Source of the DNA: Pectobacterium fontis
GTDB taxonomy: Bacteria; Pseudomonadota; Gammaproteobacteria; Enterobacterales; Enterobacteriaceae
Length of the DNA: 51,051 nucleotides
Assembly (NCBI RefSeq): GCF_000803215.1
Contig: NZ_JSXC01000042.1
Span: forward strand, 1-51,051
Reading direction: 5' to 3'
The notes below the pieces were generated by a model that saw only the letters and a list, made by a program, of their open reading frames with translations, was not told where the DNA came from and ran no database searches. Within the stretch, counting starts at the first letter, position 1. The number at the start of each line of letters is the position of its first letter. This document shows positions 19,527-29,815 of this stretch, piece after piece. The position numbers and the translations under genes are program-made.

Positions 19527-20015
19527 TTATTGTCTGTCCCACAATGTCAGACCGTTGCGATCGACGTGGGTTAGCCGCTGGGCAAGCGTTTCACCATCGG
19601 GGAACGCCAGTTGAGGGGCGATTTCTGCCAGCGGGTAGAGCATGAATTCACGATTCTTCATGTCGTAATGCGGTACGGTCAGACGGTCGGTGTGGATCAC
19701 GGCATTACCGAACAGCAGAATATCCAGATCCAACGTGCGCGGCCCCCAACGGTGCGCCTTGCGTTCGCGGCCTTGTTCCAGCTCGATGGCCTGTGTGCGA
19801 TCGAGCAGCGACTCGGCGGCGAGTTCGGTTTCCAGTTCAACGACAGCATTGAGATAGTCTGGCTGATCCTGCGGGCCGAGCGGGCGACTACGGTAAAACG
19901 AAGAGCAGCGAACGACGCGAGTATGCGGGATCGCATCCAGCGCAGACAAGGCGGCGCGCACCTGTTGCAAAGGCTGAGCAAGATTGCTGCCCAGCGCCAG
20001 ATACACGCGTGTCAT
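19527..20015 (-). CDS. folK: 6-hydroxymethyl-7,8-dihydropterin pyrophosphokinase
   Basis: A 162-residue folate-pathway kinase that moves pyrophosphate from ATP to hydroxymethyldihydropterin. It has the N-terminal YLALGSNL, the pterin-binding FYRSRPLGPQDQPDYLNAV and the signature RWGPRTLDLDILLFG (about 89-103). Its ATG shares one base with the pcnB stop (TGATG), so translation is coupled to pcnB as in E. coli. Confidence 0.97.
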   Translation of the reverse strand: MTRVYLALGSNLAQPLQQVRAALSALDAIPHTRVVRCSSFYRSRPLGPQDQPDYLNAVVELETELAAESLLDRTQAIELEQGRERKAHRWGPRTLDLDILLFGNAVIHTDRLTVPHYDMKNREFMLYPLAEIAPQLAFPDGETLAQRLTHVDRNGLTLWDRQ

Positions 20016-21427
20016 CAGGCTTGATCCCGGCGTGGCACCGTAGGTTTACGCGGTCGACGAGGACGAGAACGACGATGTGGCGTCGGGCCATCATCCAGCG
20101 ATCGCAGCATGACCTGCTGACGCGGCGGAGCAGCAACCTGAAATTCTCCCCACCATTGCGACAGACGCAGCAATTCCTGATGGTTTTCAATTTCGGCCCG
20201 CAGACAAAGCAGGTCGTATGCGGCGCGGAATTTAGGATGTTCCATCAGCTTATAAGCGCGTTTACCCTGACGGCGAGACAGGCGCGTTTGCAGTTGCCAG
20301 ATATCACGAACTAAAGAGGTAATGCGCTTAGGGATCGCCAGAGAACGGCACTGTTCATCCAGTACATCGTTCATCGCCAGCGAGAAGGCATCAAAGTAAG
20401 CCAGACCGCTTTCCTGCGCCAGCTTTTGTGCATGCTCAACCAGCGGATACCACAGCATGGCAGAGAATAAGAAGGCCGGATTCACCCGCATATCGTTTTG
20501 CAGGCGCTGGTCGGTATTTTTCAGCACCTGGGCAACCATGCGCTCCAGCGTGGAATCACCGTTTGGTGTGAAATAGCGGCTCAGCAGCGGGAAAAGCGGC
20601 TGGAACAACTGATATTCACACAGCATTTTATAGGTTGGGTAGCCATAGCCTGACTGAAGCAATTTCAGCGATTCTTCAAACATACGCGCCGCAGGGATGT
20701 CGTGCAGCAGCGAAGCGAGACGAGGAATCGGTTCGGCGGTTTCCGGGCTGACCGTCATGTTAAGTTTGGCAGCGAAACGGACGGCGCGCAGCATCCGCAC
20801 GGGATCTTCACGGTAGCGTGTTTCAGGATCGCCAATCATACGAATGACGCCCTGACGCAGATCGTTCAGGCCACCGGTGTAGTCGCGTACGCTGAAATCA
20901 GAAATGCTGTAATAGAGGCTATTGATCGAGAAATCGCGACGCTGGGCGTCTTCTTCAACCGAGCCGAAAATGTTGTCGCGCAGCAACATGCCGCTTTGAG
21001 CCTGCTGTGAGGAATTCTTGGTTTCCTGCTGTTCCTGATGCTGATCGTGGTGACCACGGAACGTGGCAACTTCAATCACCTCTGGCCCGAACATGATATG
21101 AGCGAGACGGAAACGACGCCCAACTAAACGACAGTTGCGGAATAGCTTACGCACCTGATCGGGTGTGGCGTTAGTGGTGATATCAAAATCCTTCGGCTTT
21201 TTGCCCAGTAGCAGGTCGCGTACGCCGCCGCCAACCAGATAAGCCTCATAGCCAGCTTTGTTCAGGCGATAAAGTACTTTCAGCGCGTTATCGCTGATGT
21301 CGCTGCGTGAAATAGTGTGTTGGTCACGCGGGATGACGGTCAGATGCTGACGCGGTTCCTCAGATTCGACCATTTCGTTCTCACGATTCAGTACTTTACG
21401 ACAAAAATTAGCAACTCGGGAAAAGAT
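20015..21427 (-). CDS. pcnB: Poly(A) polymerase I
   Basis: A protein of about 470 residues that adds 3' poly(A) tails and so promotes RNA decay and plasmid copy-number control. The nucleotidyltransferase core shows [37 protein letters not shown] and [11 protein letters not shown]; the C-terminus is strongly basic. The conserved N-terminus [12 protein letters not shown] has no ATG before it. The preceding codons are ATT-ATC, with GAGG 6 nt before the ATC (21425-21427). E. coli pcnB is known to start at AUU at this place, so a non-AUG start is proposed. The open frame continues to an ATG at 21484 without a ribosome site. Confidence 0.9.
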   Translation of the reverse strand: MFSRVANFCRKVLNRENEMVESEEPRQHLTVIPRDQHTISRSDISDNALKVLYRLNKAGYEAYLVGGGVRDLLLGKKPKDFDITTNATPDQVRKLFRNCRLVGRRFRLAHIMFGPEVIEVATFRGHHDQHQEQQETKNSSQQAQSGMLLRDNIFGSVEEDAQRRDFSINSLYYSISDFSVRDYTGGLNDLRQGVIRMIGDPETRYREDPVRMLRAVRFAAKLNMTVSPETAEPIPRLASLLHDIPAARMFEESLKLLQSGYGYPTYKMLCEYQLFQPLFPLLSRYFTPNGDSTLERMVAQVLKNTDQRLQNDMRVNPAFLFSAMLWYPLVEHAQKLAQESGLAYFDAFSLAMNDVLDEQCRSLAIPKRITSLVRDIWQLQTRLSRRQGKRAYKLMEHPKFRAAYDLLCLRAEIENHQELLRLSQWWGEFQVAAPPRQQVMLRSLDDGPTPHRRSRPRRPRKPTVPRRDQA

Positions 21428-21533
21428 AATACACCTCGATAGTGATGGATAAATCAACAGCATAGCATGGGCGTCGCCCCCCAAAGGGGCGGCTAAGGAT
21501 GGCGCGCCACGAAAAATAGCGGCTAATCATAGC

Positions 21534-22484
21534 TCACCAATGCCCCTTTGAGAATGCTGATGTGATCGTGGACGCGTTTATTGCCGCCTGTAGCGGGACG
21601 CTATCAAGCGACCAGTGCGTGACAGACCATGCCAGCAGTGCGGAAAGCGTCATATCCTGGCCATTTTCCGGCAGCGGTTGATGCAGAAATTGCAGTGCGG
21701 CAAGCAGCACAGGACGCGGATCGCTGTGCGGTAGCGCGGGGGCATGATTCTGTTTGGAAAGCTTATTTCCCTCGGTATTCAGCACCAGCGGCAGATGCAC
21801 ATAGGTGGGGATCGCGTAGCCCAATTGCTGATAGAGCGAAAGTTGCCGTACCGTTGGCTCGATAAGGTCGGCGCCGCGCACGATCTCTGTCACACCCTGA
21901 TCGTTATCGTCGATCACCACGGCCAGATTATAGGCAAATAGCCCGTCGCGGCGGTGGATGATGAAATCTTCCTGAGCGAGCGCGGTGTCAGCATATAGCT
22001 CGCCACGCAATCTATCGTGAAAGTGAAATACCGGCGTCGTTTGGCGCAGGCGTAGCGCGGCATTGTCGGCAGGCAGGTTACGCGTTCGGCAATAGCCGTC
22101 ATAGTGCCCGCCCAACTGCTGAATACGGCTACGCGTACAGGTGCAATAATAGCTCATTCCCTGCTGTTGAAGCTGCTGGAGGATCTCGCGGTAACGCGCA
22201 TGGCGCTGTGACTGGTAAACCACATCGCCATCCCAATACAGGCCGTAGTGTTCTAATTGCGCGAGTATACGAGAGGCGGCACCGGGAATTTCCCGTGGAG
22301 GATCGATATCTTCAATGCGTACCAGCCAGCGCCCTTGTTGGGAGCGCGCCTGGAGGTAACTACCCAGAGCGGCAATCAGAGAGCCAAAATGCAGGTCACC
22401 AGAGGGAGAAGGGGCAAAACGCCCGATATAACGGCTAGAGGCAGAAAAACGATTAATTTCAGTAAAACCAGCAGTTCCAGACAT
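21534..22484 (-). CDS. gluQ: Glutamyl-queuosine tRNA(Asp) synthetase
   Basis: A 316-residue paralogue of the GluRS catalytic domain that attaches glutamate to queuosine-34 of tRNA-Asp. The HIGH-like motif is LHFGS (31-35) in [14 protein letters not shown] and the KMSK-like motif is KLSKQ (about 245). Zinc ligands are Cys114, Cys116, Tyr128 and Cys132 (CTCTRSR...YDGYC). The anticodon-binding domain of GluRS is absent, as expected. The target tRNA-Asp is encoded twice in this window. It follows dksA and a hairpin at 22570-22600. Confidence 0.95.
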   Translation of the reverse strand: MSGTAGFTEINRFSASSRYIGRFAPSPSGDLHFGSLIAALGSYLQARSQQGRWLVRIEDIDPPREIPGAASRILAQLEHYGLYWDGDVVYQSQRHARYREILQQLQQQGMSYYCTCTRSRIQQLGGHYDGYCRTRNLPADNAALRLRQTTPVFHFHDRLRGELYADTALAQEDFIIHRRDGLFAYNLAVVIDDNDQGVTEIVRGADLIEPTVRQLSLYQQLGYAIPTYVHLPLVLNTEGNKLSKQNHAPALPHSDPRPVLLAALQFLHQPLPENGQDMTLSALLAWSVTHWSLDSVPLQAAINASTITSAFSKGHW

Positions 22485-22569
22485 AAAAAGGCAGCTACTA
22501 TCTCGTCAGCGTGTTATCCAGACAAAAGATAGACTAATGAATACTATTCATCAGCGGTCGGCGAATCAC

Positions 22570-22600
22570 AATCGACCCCTGCGGGTGGCAGGAGTCGATT
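22570..22600 (-). promoter_or_regulatory. Hairpin between dksA and gluQ
   Basis: Arms AATCGAC and GTCGATT enclose a second stem CCTGC/GCAGG with one mismatch between them, 13 bp downstream of the dksA stop. No T tract follows on the minus strand. A terminator at this position that lowers gluQ expression is known in Shigella (from memory), so this hairpin may do the same or mark a processing site. Confidence 0.55.
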
Positions 22601-22613
22601 CAGGGTAGGAAAA

Positions 22614-23069
22614 TTATCCCGCCATTTGCTTTTCGCGTATCTCTGCCAGCGTTTTGCAGTCGATACACAGGTCGGCAGTCGGACGTGCTTCCAGACGGCG
22701 GATGCCAATCTCGACGCCACAGGATTCGCAGAATCCGAAATCCTCTTCTTCGATTTTCACCAGCGTTTTGGCGATTTTCTTGATCAGTTTGCGCTCACGG
22801 TCACGGTTACGCAGTTCGAGACTGAACTCTTCTTCCTGCGCTGCACGATCTACGGGATCGGGGAAGTTAGCGGCTTCATCGCGCATGTGCGATACCGTTC
22901 GATCCACTTCATCCATGAGTTGGTTGCGCCATGCTTCAAGAATACGCTTGAAATGAGCTAACTGAGCATCGTTCATATACTCTTCGCCCGCTTTCTCCTG
23001 GTATGGCTCTACTCCAGCAATTGCGAGAATGCTCAGAGAAGATGTCTTACGATTTTGCCCTTCTTGCAT
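22614..23069 (-). CDS. dksA: RNA polymerase-binding transcription factor DksA
   Basis: A 151-residue factor that enters the polymerase secondary channel and, with ppGpp, reprograms rRNA, tRNA and biosynthetic promoters. The coiled-coil tip residues Asp71, Asp74 and Ala76 are intact ([13 protein letters not shown]). The zinc finger has Cys114, Cys117, Cys135 and Cys138. The frame extends to 23099, but [15 protein letters not shown] with upstream GGAG gives the conserved start. It belongs to the minus-strand run from thpR to folK. Confidence 0.97.
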   Translation of the reverse strand: MQEGQNRKTSSLSILAIAGVEPYQEKAGEEYMNDAQLAHFKRILEAWRNQLMDEVDRTVSHMRDEAANFPDPVDRAAQEEEFSLELRNRDRERKLIKKIAKTLVKIEEEDFGFCESCGVEIGIRRLEARPTADLCIDCKTLAEIREKQMAG

Positions 23070-23335
23070 GTTGCTTCTCCTACATAACACGACACGCATA
23101 ATACCCTTTTTGCAGTGAAGTAGCGGCGTTGTTGACCATAACTTCAGCTATCTGGGTATATCGGCCCCCAAAGGGGGAAAAAACAGGCCGCTATAAATAG
23201 CAGATGGAGATAGGGTTGGCAATGCTTCCTGACACCGGCCTGATAAAGTGTGAGGAACAACCTGCATACATTAAATAATAAACAATGTGTTACGCCTTTA
23301 GTGGTACGTTAGGCGTGTTATGCAATGTTTTTACT

Positions 23336-24040
23336 TCATCCTAATAACGGTAGCTTATGCGTCAATTTAATACCGTCAGGGCATAATGTGGAGCCGTAAC
23401 ATAAAATTTCAACCCCTGCTTGCTGTGCTTCGATAAATAATTCCGCATAGCGTGAATCAATATGCCGGGCGGGAGAAACCTGTTGTATCCCTGAATGGAG
23501 CACGGCAAAAAAAAGTACAGCGCGTTTTCCGCTAGAAACCATCTGTTGCAGCTCACGCAGATGCTTTTGCCCTCTGAGTGTAACCGCATCGGGAAAGTAA
23601 CCACATTCATGTTGCAGTAATGTGACGGATTTCACCTCAATATAGCAGTCAATCCTGTCCGGTGCCTGTAAAAGCAGGTCGATTCGGCTGTTTTCCGTAC
23701 CATATTTGACCTCCGTTTTTATATCTGAGTAGCCAGCCAGTTCTTCTACACGATTTTCCACCAAGGCTTCATACAATAATGTGTTGGCACGCAGAGTATT
23801 GATACAAATCCAGTGATTTTGTTGCGTTTCAGTCAGTTCCCAGCTCTGCGGATACTTACGCTTAGGGTTATCAGACGTTGAGTACCACACGGTATCGCCG
23901 GGCGTGGCGCAGCCTGTCATCGCACCGGTATTGGCACAGTGCAACGTGAGGACGTCGCCGTGCGGGGTCACGACATCGGCCAAAAAGCGTTTATAACGTT
24001 TAATCAACCGGGCAGGTTGTAAACGTGGGATATAGTCCAT
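23336..24040 (-). CDS. sfsA: SfsA family protein
   Basis: A 234-residue protein colinear with E. coli SfsA. Shared blocks include [74 protein letters not shown] and [19 protein letters not shown]. SfsA has been linked to maltose-gene regulation and DNA binding. Its fold contains a PD-(D/E)xK nuclease-like core (RIDLLLQ...YIEVKS), so the true role is unsettled. It lies 12 bp after thpR. The 266 bp between it and dksA hold the dksA promoter region and a CCCCC-AAA-GGGGG hairpin near 23170. Confidence 0.93.
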   Translation of the reverse strand: MDYIPRLQPARLIKRYKRFLADVVTPHGDVLTLHCANTGAMTGCATPGDTVWYSTSDNPKRKYPQSWELTETQQNHWICINTLRANTLLYEALVENRVEELAGYSDIKTEVKYGTENSRIDLLLQAPDRIDCYIEVKSVTLLQHECGYFPDAVTLRGQKHLRELQQMVSSGKRAVLFFAVLHSGIQQVSPARHIDSRYAELFIEAQQAGVEILCYGSTLCPDGIKLTHKLPLLG

Positions 24041-24052
24041 GAGGATCCTGTT

Positions 24053-24583
24053 CTATTTAATCAATGACCAGCTTTCCAACTGTTGATAGCGCGTTTTGCC
24101 ATTGTCGAATAGCGACGCGTAAAGCGAAAAGTGTGTCATGTCGATTTGCCAGCTAAAGGTGGCGGGGGGAATAGCCACGGGGCGAGTCGCGCCACGTAAT
24201 AACGTAATGTGCGGATGAAACGGCAAGGCCGTTTGATAGCAGCCGTTGCGCGCGGCCTGAGAACGCAGCAGTTCCGCCAACTGTAACAGCCCGCGCGGTG
24301 CACGACGGCAGCCCAGCCAGACTACGCCGGGACGTGGCCAGTGTCCGGCGTCATCCAGCGTTAACGTAAACGCGGGTTGGCGGATACGGGCTGCTAAGGT
24401 TTGTAACACCTGCGCTTTTTGCTCGCTGACATCGCCCAAAAACGCCAGCGTCAGGTGGAGATTGGCGGCGGCAACCGGGCGTCCGGCTTCCTGAGGGAAG
24501 TGTGCGGCACGCCAGCGGATGATCTCTTGCTGTGTGCTTTCCGGCAGTGGTAAAGCAAAAAACAGGCGGCGGGTGGCGGGCAT
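24053..24583 (-). CDS. thpR: RNA 2',3'-cyclic phosphodiesterase (LigT family)
   Basis: A 176-residue 2H phosphoesterase that opens 2',3'-cyclic phosphates and, in vitro, ligates tRNA halves through a 2'-5' bond. Both HxTx motifs are present: His43-Leu-Thr45 (LHLTLAFLG) and His125-Ile-Thr127 (PHITLLRG). Spacing and length match E. coli ThpR. It is divergent from hrpB and first in the minus-strand run thpR-sfsA. Confidence 0.95.
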   Translation of the reverse strand: MPATRRLFFALPLPESTQQEIIRWRAAHFPQEAGRPVAAANLHLTLAFLGDVSEQKAQVLQTLAARIRQPAFTLTLDDAGHWPRPGVVWLGCRRAPRGLLQLAELLRSQAARNGCYQTALPFHPHITLLRGATRPVAIPPATFSWQIDMTHFSLYASLFDNGKTRYQQLESWSLIK

Positions 24584-24675
24584 GACGATCTCTCTATTCT
24601 GATTCCATCCGATGCGACATTTATCCAGATGCTACAATGCTCGTCGCTGAAAGTTAACCTTATACGGAGATGCCT

Positions 24676-27138
24676 GTGATTTTACCGCCCGTCAGCGCCG
24701 TGCTGGATGATGTGATAACGGCGTTACATACTGCGCCTCAGGTGCTGCTCAGTGCCCCAACGGGGGCGGGGAAATCGACCTGGTTGCCGTTGCAATTGCT
24801 ACAACAGGGTAACGTGAACGGGCGCATCATCATGCTGGAGCCGCGTCGTCTGGCGGCGAAGAGCGTAGCCTGGCGACTGGCGCAGCAATTGGGTGAAGAA
24901 CCGGGGCAAACCGTAGGCTATCGTATGCGGTCGGAAAGCTGCGTGAGTAATGCCACGAAGCTGGAGGTTGTCACCGAAGGGATGTTGACCCGTTTGCTGC
25001 AACAGGATGCGGAACTGCAAGGCGTTTCTCTAATCATCCTTGATGAGTTTCATGAACGTAGCGTGCAGGCCGATGTGGCACTGGCGCTTTTGCTCGATGT
25101 GCAGCAGGGGCTACGCGAAGATGTAAAATTGCTGATTATGTCTGCGACGCTGGACAATGCGCGGCTGGCGGCGCTATTGCCCGAAGCCGTCTGCGTGGTT
25201 TCCGAAGGTCGCAGCTATCCGGTCGAGCGGTGTTACGCCCCGTTGAACAGTCAGGAACGGTTGGAAGAGGGCGTAGCGCGACAGGTGCGACGCATACTCA
25301 CTGAAGAAGATGGCTCGCTGCTGCTGTTTTTGCCCGGCGTCGCGGAGATCCGTCGTGTACAGGCGTTGCTGGAACATTGTGTGTCGAGCGACATCGATCT
25401 CTGCCCTTTATACGGTGCGTTGACGTTGGCGGAGCAGCAAAAAGCGATTCTGCCTGCGCAGCCGGGTCGTCGTAAGGTGGTGTTAGCCACGAATATTGCC
25501 GAAACCAGTCTGACGATTGAGGGAATTCGGCTGGTGGTGGACAGCGGCCTTGAACGTGTCGCCAGTTTTGATGTGAAAAGCGGCATGACTCGGCTGGTCA
25601 CACAGCGCATCAGTCAGGCCTCCATGGTGCAGCGTGCCGGACGTGCCGGACGCTTAAGTCCCGGCATTTGCTGGCATCTGTGCTCTCGCGAACAGGCCGA
25701 ACGCGCAGCGGCGCAAAGCGAGGCTGAGATACTGCACAGCGATTTAAGCAGCGTCTGGCTGGATTTATTACAGTGGGGCTGTACCGATGTGGCGCAGTTA
25801 ACCTGGCTGGACACGCCGCCCGCCCCCGCGCTGTATGCCGCCTGCCAGTTGCTGCGCCAGCTCGGTATTACCGATGAACAGCAGCGATTGACTACCGAGG
25901 GGCGGAAGATTGCGGCGTTAGGCAGCGATGCCCGTTTGGCGACAATGTTATATGCCGCGTCACAGCAAAGTTCAGAGGCGTTGGTTACTGCCGGGTGTCT
26001 GGCGGCGATACTGGAAGAGCCGCCGCGTAGCGGGTCGATCAATCTGGCCGACTGGCTGCATCGTCCACTGCCGCACTGGTTGCGGCGGGCAAAACAGCTT
26101 GTGCGCCGTTTATCGACGACCTCGGCGCGTGTCGCGGATGTTAATCATCTTGATAGCGGAGAGGCCGACTGGCTGTTGGCACAGGCTTTCCCTGACCGTA
26201 TCGCCCGGCGGCGGAGTCAGGACGGACGCTATCAGTTGGCTAACGGCAGCGGTGCAATGATGTCGGCTGATGAAGCGTTGTCAGGTTCAGAGTGGCTACT
26301 GGCTCCGGCACTGCTGCAAAATAATCTCACGGCGGATGCACGGATCCTGCTGGCGTTGCCGCTGGATATTGAACGGCTGGAACGGCGGCTACCCGGATTA
26401 ATAAATGAGCGTAACGTGGTGCACTGGGACGAAGAAAAGGGTACTCTGCGCGCCAGCCAGCGCGACCAGATAGGTTGCCTGACGCTGCGAACACGGCCAC
26501 TGAATAAGCCATCCGATGAGGCTTTGCAGCAGGCGATGTTATCCTGGATTCGGGAGCAAGGAATGGATGCATTAAACTGGGATGCAGCGGCGTTGCAGCT
26601 ACGCGCCCGGTTACAGTGCGCCAGCCAGTGGTTGCCTGAGGTTGACTGGCCGCGAGTGGATGACGACACGCTGTTGGCAACGCTGGACATCTGGTTACAG
26701 CCGTCCCTGTCCGGCGTGCGTGATTTACGGGCGTTGCATCAGATTAATTTGAGTGAGGCGCTGCTGCGGTTGCTGGACTGGTCGCTGCGTCAGCGGCTGG
26801 ATAGTGCGTTGCCCACGCACTACACTGCACCCGGCGGCAGTCGCTTGCCTATCGCCTATTATGACGATAAGGCACCCGTGCTATCGGTACGGATGCAGGA
26901 AATGTTTGGTGAGCAGCAAAGCCCGCTGCTGGCGGAGGGGCGTGTGGCGCTGGTATTGGAACTGTTATCGCCAGCGCAGCGTCCACTACAGATTACGCGC
27001 GATTTAGCGGCATTCTGGCAAGGTACTTATCGCGAAGTACAAAAAGAGATGAAGGGGCGTTACCCCAAGCATGTCTGGCCGGACGATCCGGCGAATACAG
27101 CGCCGACGAGACGTACCAAGAAATATCAGAATCACTAA
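24676..27138 (+). CDS. hrpB: ATP-dependent RNA helicase HrpB (DEAH-type)
   Basis: A superfamily 2 helicase of about 820 residues. Numbered from the in-frame ATG at 24670, Walker A is APTGAGKST (29-37) and the DEAH-type box is LDEFHER (125-128), with SATLDN (motif III), TNIAETSLTI and QRAGRAGR (motif VI). The C-terminus MKGRYPKHVWPDDPANTAPTRRTKK is characteristic of HrpB. GGAG (24666-24669) touches the ATG but lies 6 nt before GTG 24676, and the GTG start aligns residue for residue with the E. coli beginning, so GTG is preferred. The RNA target is unknown. Confidence 0.93.
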   Translation: MILPPVSAVLDDVITALHTAPQVLLSAPTGAGKSTWLPLQLLQQGNVNGRIIMLEPRRLAAKSVAWRLAQQLGEEPGQTVGYRMRSESCVSNATKLEVVTEGMLTRLLQQDAELQGVSLIILDEFHERSVQADVALALLLDVQQGLREDVKLLIMSATLDNARLAALLPEAVCVVSEGRSYPVERCYAPLNSQERLEEGVARQVRRILTEEDGSLLLFLPGVAEIRRVQALLEHCVSSDIDLCPLYGALTLAEQQKAILPAQPGRRKVVLATNIAETSLTIEGIRLVVDSGLERVASFDVKSGMTRLVTQRISQASMVQRAGRAGRLSPGICWHLCSREQAERAAAQSEAEILHSDLSSVWLDLLQWGCTDVAQLTWLDTPPAPALYAACQLLRQLGITDEQQRLTTEGRKIAALGSDARLATMLYAASQQSSEALVTAGCLAAILEEPPRSGSINLADWLHRPLPHWLRRAKQLVRRLSTTSARVADVNHLDSGEADWLLAQAFPDRIARRRSQDGRYQLANGSGAMMSADEALSGSEWLLAPALLQNNLTADARILLALPLDIERLERRLPGLINERNVVHWDEEKGTLRASQRDQIGCLTLRTRPLNKPSDEALQQAMLSWIREQGMDALNWDAAALQLRARLQCASQWLPEVDWPRVDDDTLLATLDIWLQPSLSGVRDLRALHQINLSEALLRLLDWSLRQRLDSALPTHYTAPGGSRLPIAYYDDKAPVLSVRMQEMFGEQQSPLLAEGRVALVLELLSPAQRPLQITRDLAAFWQGTYREVQKEMKGRYPKHVWPDDPANTAPTRRTKKYQNH

Positions 27139-27240
27139 TTTCAGACGTTTCCGCTTTCCCAAAAAAGAGGCTGGAAACAGAGTAGGCGGCTTGAGCGCAG
27201 AGCAGATAGCCGTGAACAACCTGATGGAGAAGTTATTGTA

Positions 27241-29709
27241 ATGTCTCGGGATGACCGCGAACCTATCGGACGCAAAGGGAAAGCGCCAAAACGTAAACCT
27301 GAACGCAAACAGGCTATACGACGTCGCAGGGATGACGACTATGATGATGACTACGACGATTATCAGGACGACTATGACGACGATGATGATGACGATGGTG
27401 ATGAGACCATGACGCGTAAATCGCAGAGAAAACGGCGATGGCTCGGGCTGGCGATCAAGCTGTTTCTGGTCTTCGCCGTGGCGATGGCGATCTATGGCGT
27501 GTACCTCGACAGCCAGATCCGCAGCCGTATTGAAGGGAAGGTTTGGCAGTTGCCTGCCGCCGTCTATGGTCGCATGGTCAACCTTGAACCCGGTATGGCC
27601 TATAGCCAGAAAGAGATGATCAGTCTGCTGGAAGGCATGCAATACCGTCAGGTGAGCCGCATTACCCGTCCGGGTGAATTCAGCGTGCGCGGCAACAGCA
27701 TCGACATGCTGCGCCGCCCGTTTGATTTCCCCGATGGCAAAGAAGGACAGATTCAGGCGCGTCTGACGTTTGCCAACGATCGCTTGTCACAGATCCAGAA
27801 TCTGGACAACCAGCGTAACTTTGGCTTTTTCCGTCTCGATCCGAAACTGATCACCATGATGCAGTCGCCGAATGGCGAACAGCGTTTATTCGTGCCGCGT
27901 TCCGGCTTCCCTGATTTGCTGGTTGATACGCTGGTTGCGACCGAAGACCGCCATTTCTATGAGCACGATGGTATCAGCTTGTACTCCATTGGCCGTGCAT
28001 TTTTAGCCAACATCACGGCGGGACGGGCGGTACAGGGCGGCAGTACGCTGACGCAGCAGTTGGTGAAGAACTTGTTCCTGACTAACGAGCGTTCGCTGTG
28101 GCGTAAAGCCAATGAAGCCTACATGGCGCTGATCATGGATTACCGTTACAGCAAGGATCGTATCCTTGAACTGTACCTCAACGAGGTGTACCTCGGTCAG
28201 AGCGGTAACGATCAGATCCGCGGTTTCCCGCTCGCCAGCTTGTACTATTTCGGCCGTCCGGTGAATGAACTGAGCCTTGACCAACAGGCGTTACTGGTGG
28301 GGATGGTGAAAGGGGCGTCGCTGTATAACCCGTGGCGTAACCCGCAGATTACGTTAGAGCGACGCAATCTGGTGCTGCGTTTGTTACAGAATCAGCAGGT
28401 TATTGATGCTGACCTGTACAACATGCTGAGTGCGCGTCCACTGGGTGTGCAGCCGAAAGGCGGTGTCATCAGTCCTCAACCTGCCTTTATGCAACTGGTG
28501 CGTCAGGAACTGCAACAGCGTCTTGGCGACAAGGTTAACGATCTCTCCGGCGTGAAGATCTTTACCACGCTCGATCCGGTTTCTCAGGACGCGGCGGAAA
28601 AAGCGGTGGAAGTAGGCGTGCCAGCGCTGCGCGCAGGGCGTAACGTCAGCGATCTGGAAGCGGCGATGGTGATTGTCGATCGCTTTAGCGGTGAAATTCG
28701 CGCGATGGTCGGCGGTTCGCAAACGCAGTACGCCGGGTTTAACCGTGCGCTACAAGCTCGTCGCCCCGTTGGGTCATTGGCGAAGCCGCCGACCTACCTG
28801 ACGGCGCTGAGCCAGCCGGACAGTTATCGTCTGAATACGCTGCTGGCGGATGAACCGCTGTCGATCAAGCAGTCTAATGGGCAGCTATGGCAGCCGAAGA
28901 ACTACGACCGCGAATTCCGTGGCCGCGTCATGCTGGTGGATGCGCTGGCGAACTCGCTAAACGTCCCGACGGTTAATCTGGGGATGGCGGTAGGGCTGGA
29001 TCAGATATCGGCGACCTTGCAGCGTTTGGGGATCCCGGCAAATGTCATTCAACCTGTACCGGCAATGTTGCTGGGCGCGATCAGCCTGACGCCGATGGAA
29101 GTGGCGCAGGAATACCAGACGATCGCCAGCGGCGGTAACCGTGCGCCACTCTCCTCGCTGCGTTCGGTGATTGCGGAAGATGGCACGGTACTGTATCAGA
29201 GCTTCCCGCAGGCTGAACGCGCGGTTCCGGCGCAGGCGGCCTACCTGACGTTGTATGGCATGCAGCAGGTGGTTGAACGCGGTACGTCGCGTTCGCTGGC
29301 GGTGAAATTCCCGAATTATCATCTGGCAGCGAAAACCGGTACGACGAACGACCTGCGTGACAGTTGGTTTGCCGGGATCGACGGTAAAGAAGTGGCGATT
29401 AGCTGGGTCGGACGTGACAACAACGGCCCGGCCAAGCTGACCGGGGCGAACGGGGCGCTGACAATTTATCGTCGCTATCTGGAAAATCAAACGCCGCTGC
29501 CCTTACTGCTGACGCCGCCGGAAGGGATTACGACCATGACGGTGGATGGCAGCGGTAACGTTGTCTGCAACGGCAGCAGCGCCGGACGGGTATTGCCAGT
29601 CTGGACGGATAACCCGCAAGCGCTGTGTCAGGCCAGCCAGCAACAGCCTTCAGCGCAGCAGGATGGTGAAGGTGTCGCTGACTGGATCAAACAAATGTTT
29701 GGTCAATAA
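27241..29709 (+). CDS. mrcB: Penicillin-binding protein 1B (bifunctional peptidoglycan synthase)
   Basis: An 822-residue class A PBP that polymerises glycan strands and cross-links peptides. The cytoplasmic tail has a basic segment and an Asp/Tyr tract (31-56); one transmembrane helix follows at about 67-89, then a UB2H-like domain to about 200. The GT51 domain has catalytic Glu235 ([13 protein letters not shown]) and [12 protein letters not shown]. The transpeptidase has Ser512-x-x-Lys515 (GSLAKP), SLN and KTGTTN. An in-frame ATG at 27409 (Met57) lies where E. coli initiates its shorter gamma form. A terminator follows. Confidence 0.97.
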   Translation: MSRDDREPIGRKGKAPKRKPERKQAIRRRRDDDYDDDYDDYQDDYDDDDDDDGDETMTRKSQRKRRWLGLAIKLFLVFAVAMAIYGVYLDSQIRSRIEGKVWQLPAAVYGRMVNLEPGMAYSQKEMISLLEGMQYRQVSRITRPGEFSVRGNSIDMLRRPFDFPDGKEGQIQARLTFANDRLSQIQNLDNQRNFGFFRLDPKLITMMQSPNGEQRLFVPRSGFPDLLVDTLVATEDRHFYEHDGISLYSIGRAFLANITAGRAVQGGSTLTQQLVKNLFLTNERSLWRKANEAYMALIMDYRYSKDRILELYLNEVYLGQSGNDQIRGFPLASLYYFGRPVNELSLDQQALLVGMVKGASLYNPWRNPQITLERRNLVLRLLQNQQVIDADLYNMLSARPLGVQPKGGVISPQPAFMQLVRQELQQRLGDKVNDLSGVKIFTTLDPVSQDAAEKAVEVGVPALRAGRNVSDLEAAMVIVDRFSGEIRAMVGGSQTQYAGFNRALQARRPVGSLAKPPTYLTALSQPDSYRLNTLLADEPLSIKQSNGQLWQPKNYDREFRGRVMLVDALANSLNVPTVNLGMAVGLDQISATLQRLGIPANVIQPVPAMLLGAISLTPMEVAQEYQTIASGGNRAPLSSLRSVIAEDGTVLYQSFPQAERAVPAQAAYLTLYGMQQVVERGTSRSLAVKFPNYHLAAKTGTTNDLRDSWFAGIDGKEVAISWVGRDNNGPAKLTGANGALTIYRRYLENQTPLPLLLTPPEGITTMTVDGSGNVVCNGSSAGRVLPVWTDNPQALCQASQQQPSAQQDGEGVADWIKQMFGQ

Positions 29710-29722
29710 TCTCTTCTCACTG

Positions 29723-29750
29723 CCCCCGGTTAATCCGGGGGTGTTTTTTT
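29723..29750 (+). terminator. mrcB terminator
   Basis: A perfect 7-bp stem CCCCCGG/CCGGGGG with TTAAT loop is followed by TGTTTTTTT, 13 bp after the mrcB stop codon. Confidence 0.92.
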
Positions 29751-29815
29751 GTGTCTGCCATTCCTTCTAATATTGGAATAACGCGAGCGCTAGCGGGGAG
29801 GGCACCGCCGTGTGA

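Noticed and set aside
27004-27642. A 212-codon minus-strand frame across the hrpB-mrcB junction.
   Set aside because: Its Ile/Val-rich stretch is the complement of the Asp/Tyr tract of mrcB; it is a shadow frame.
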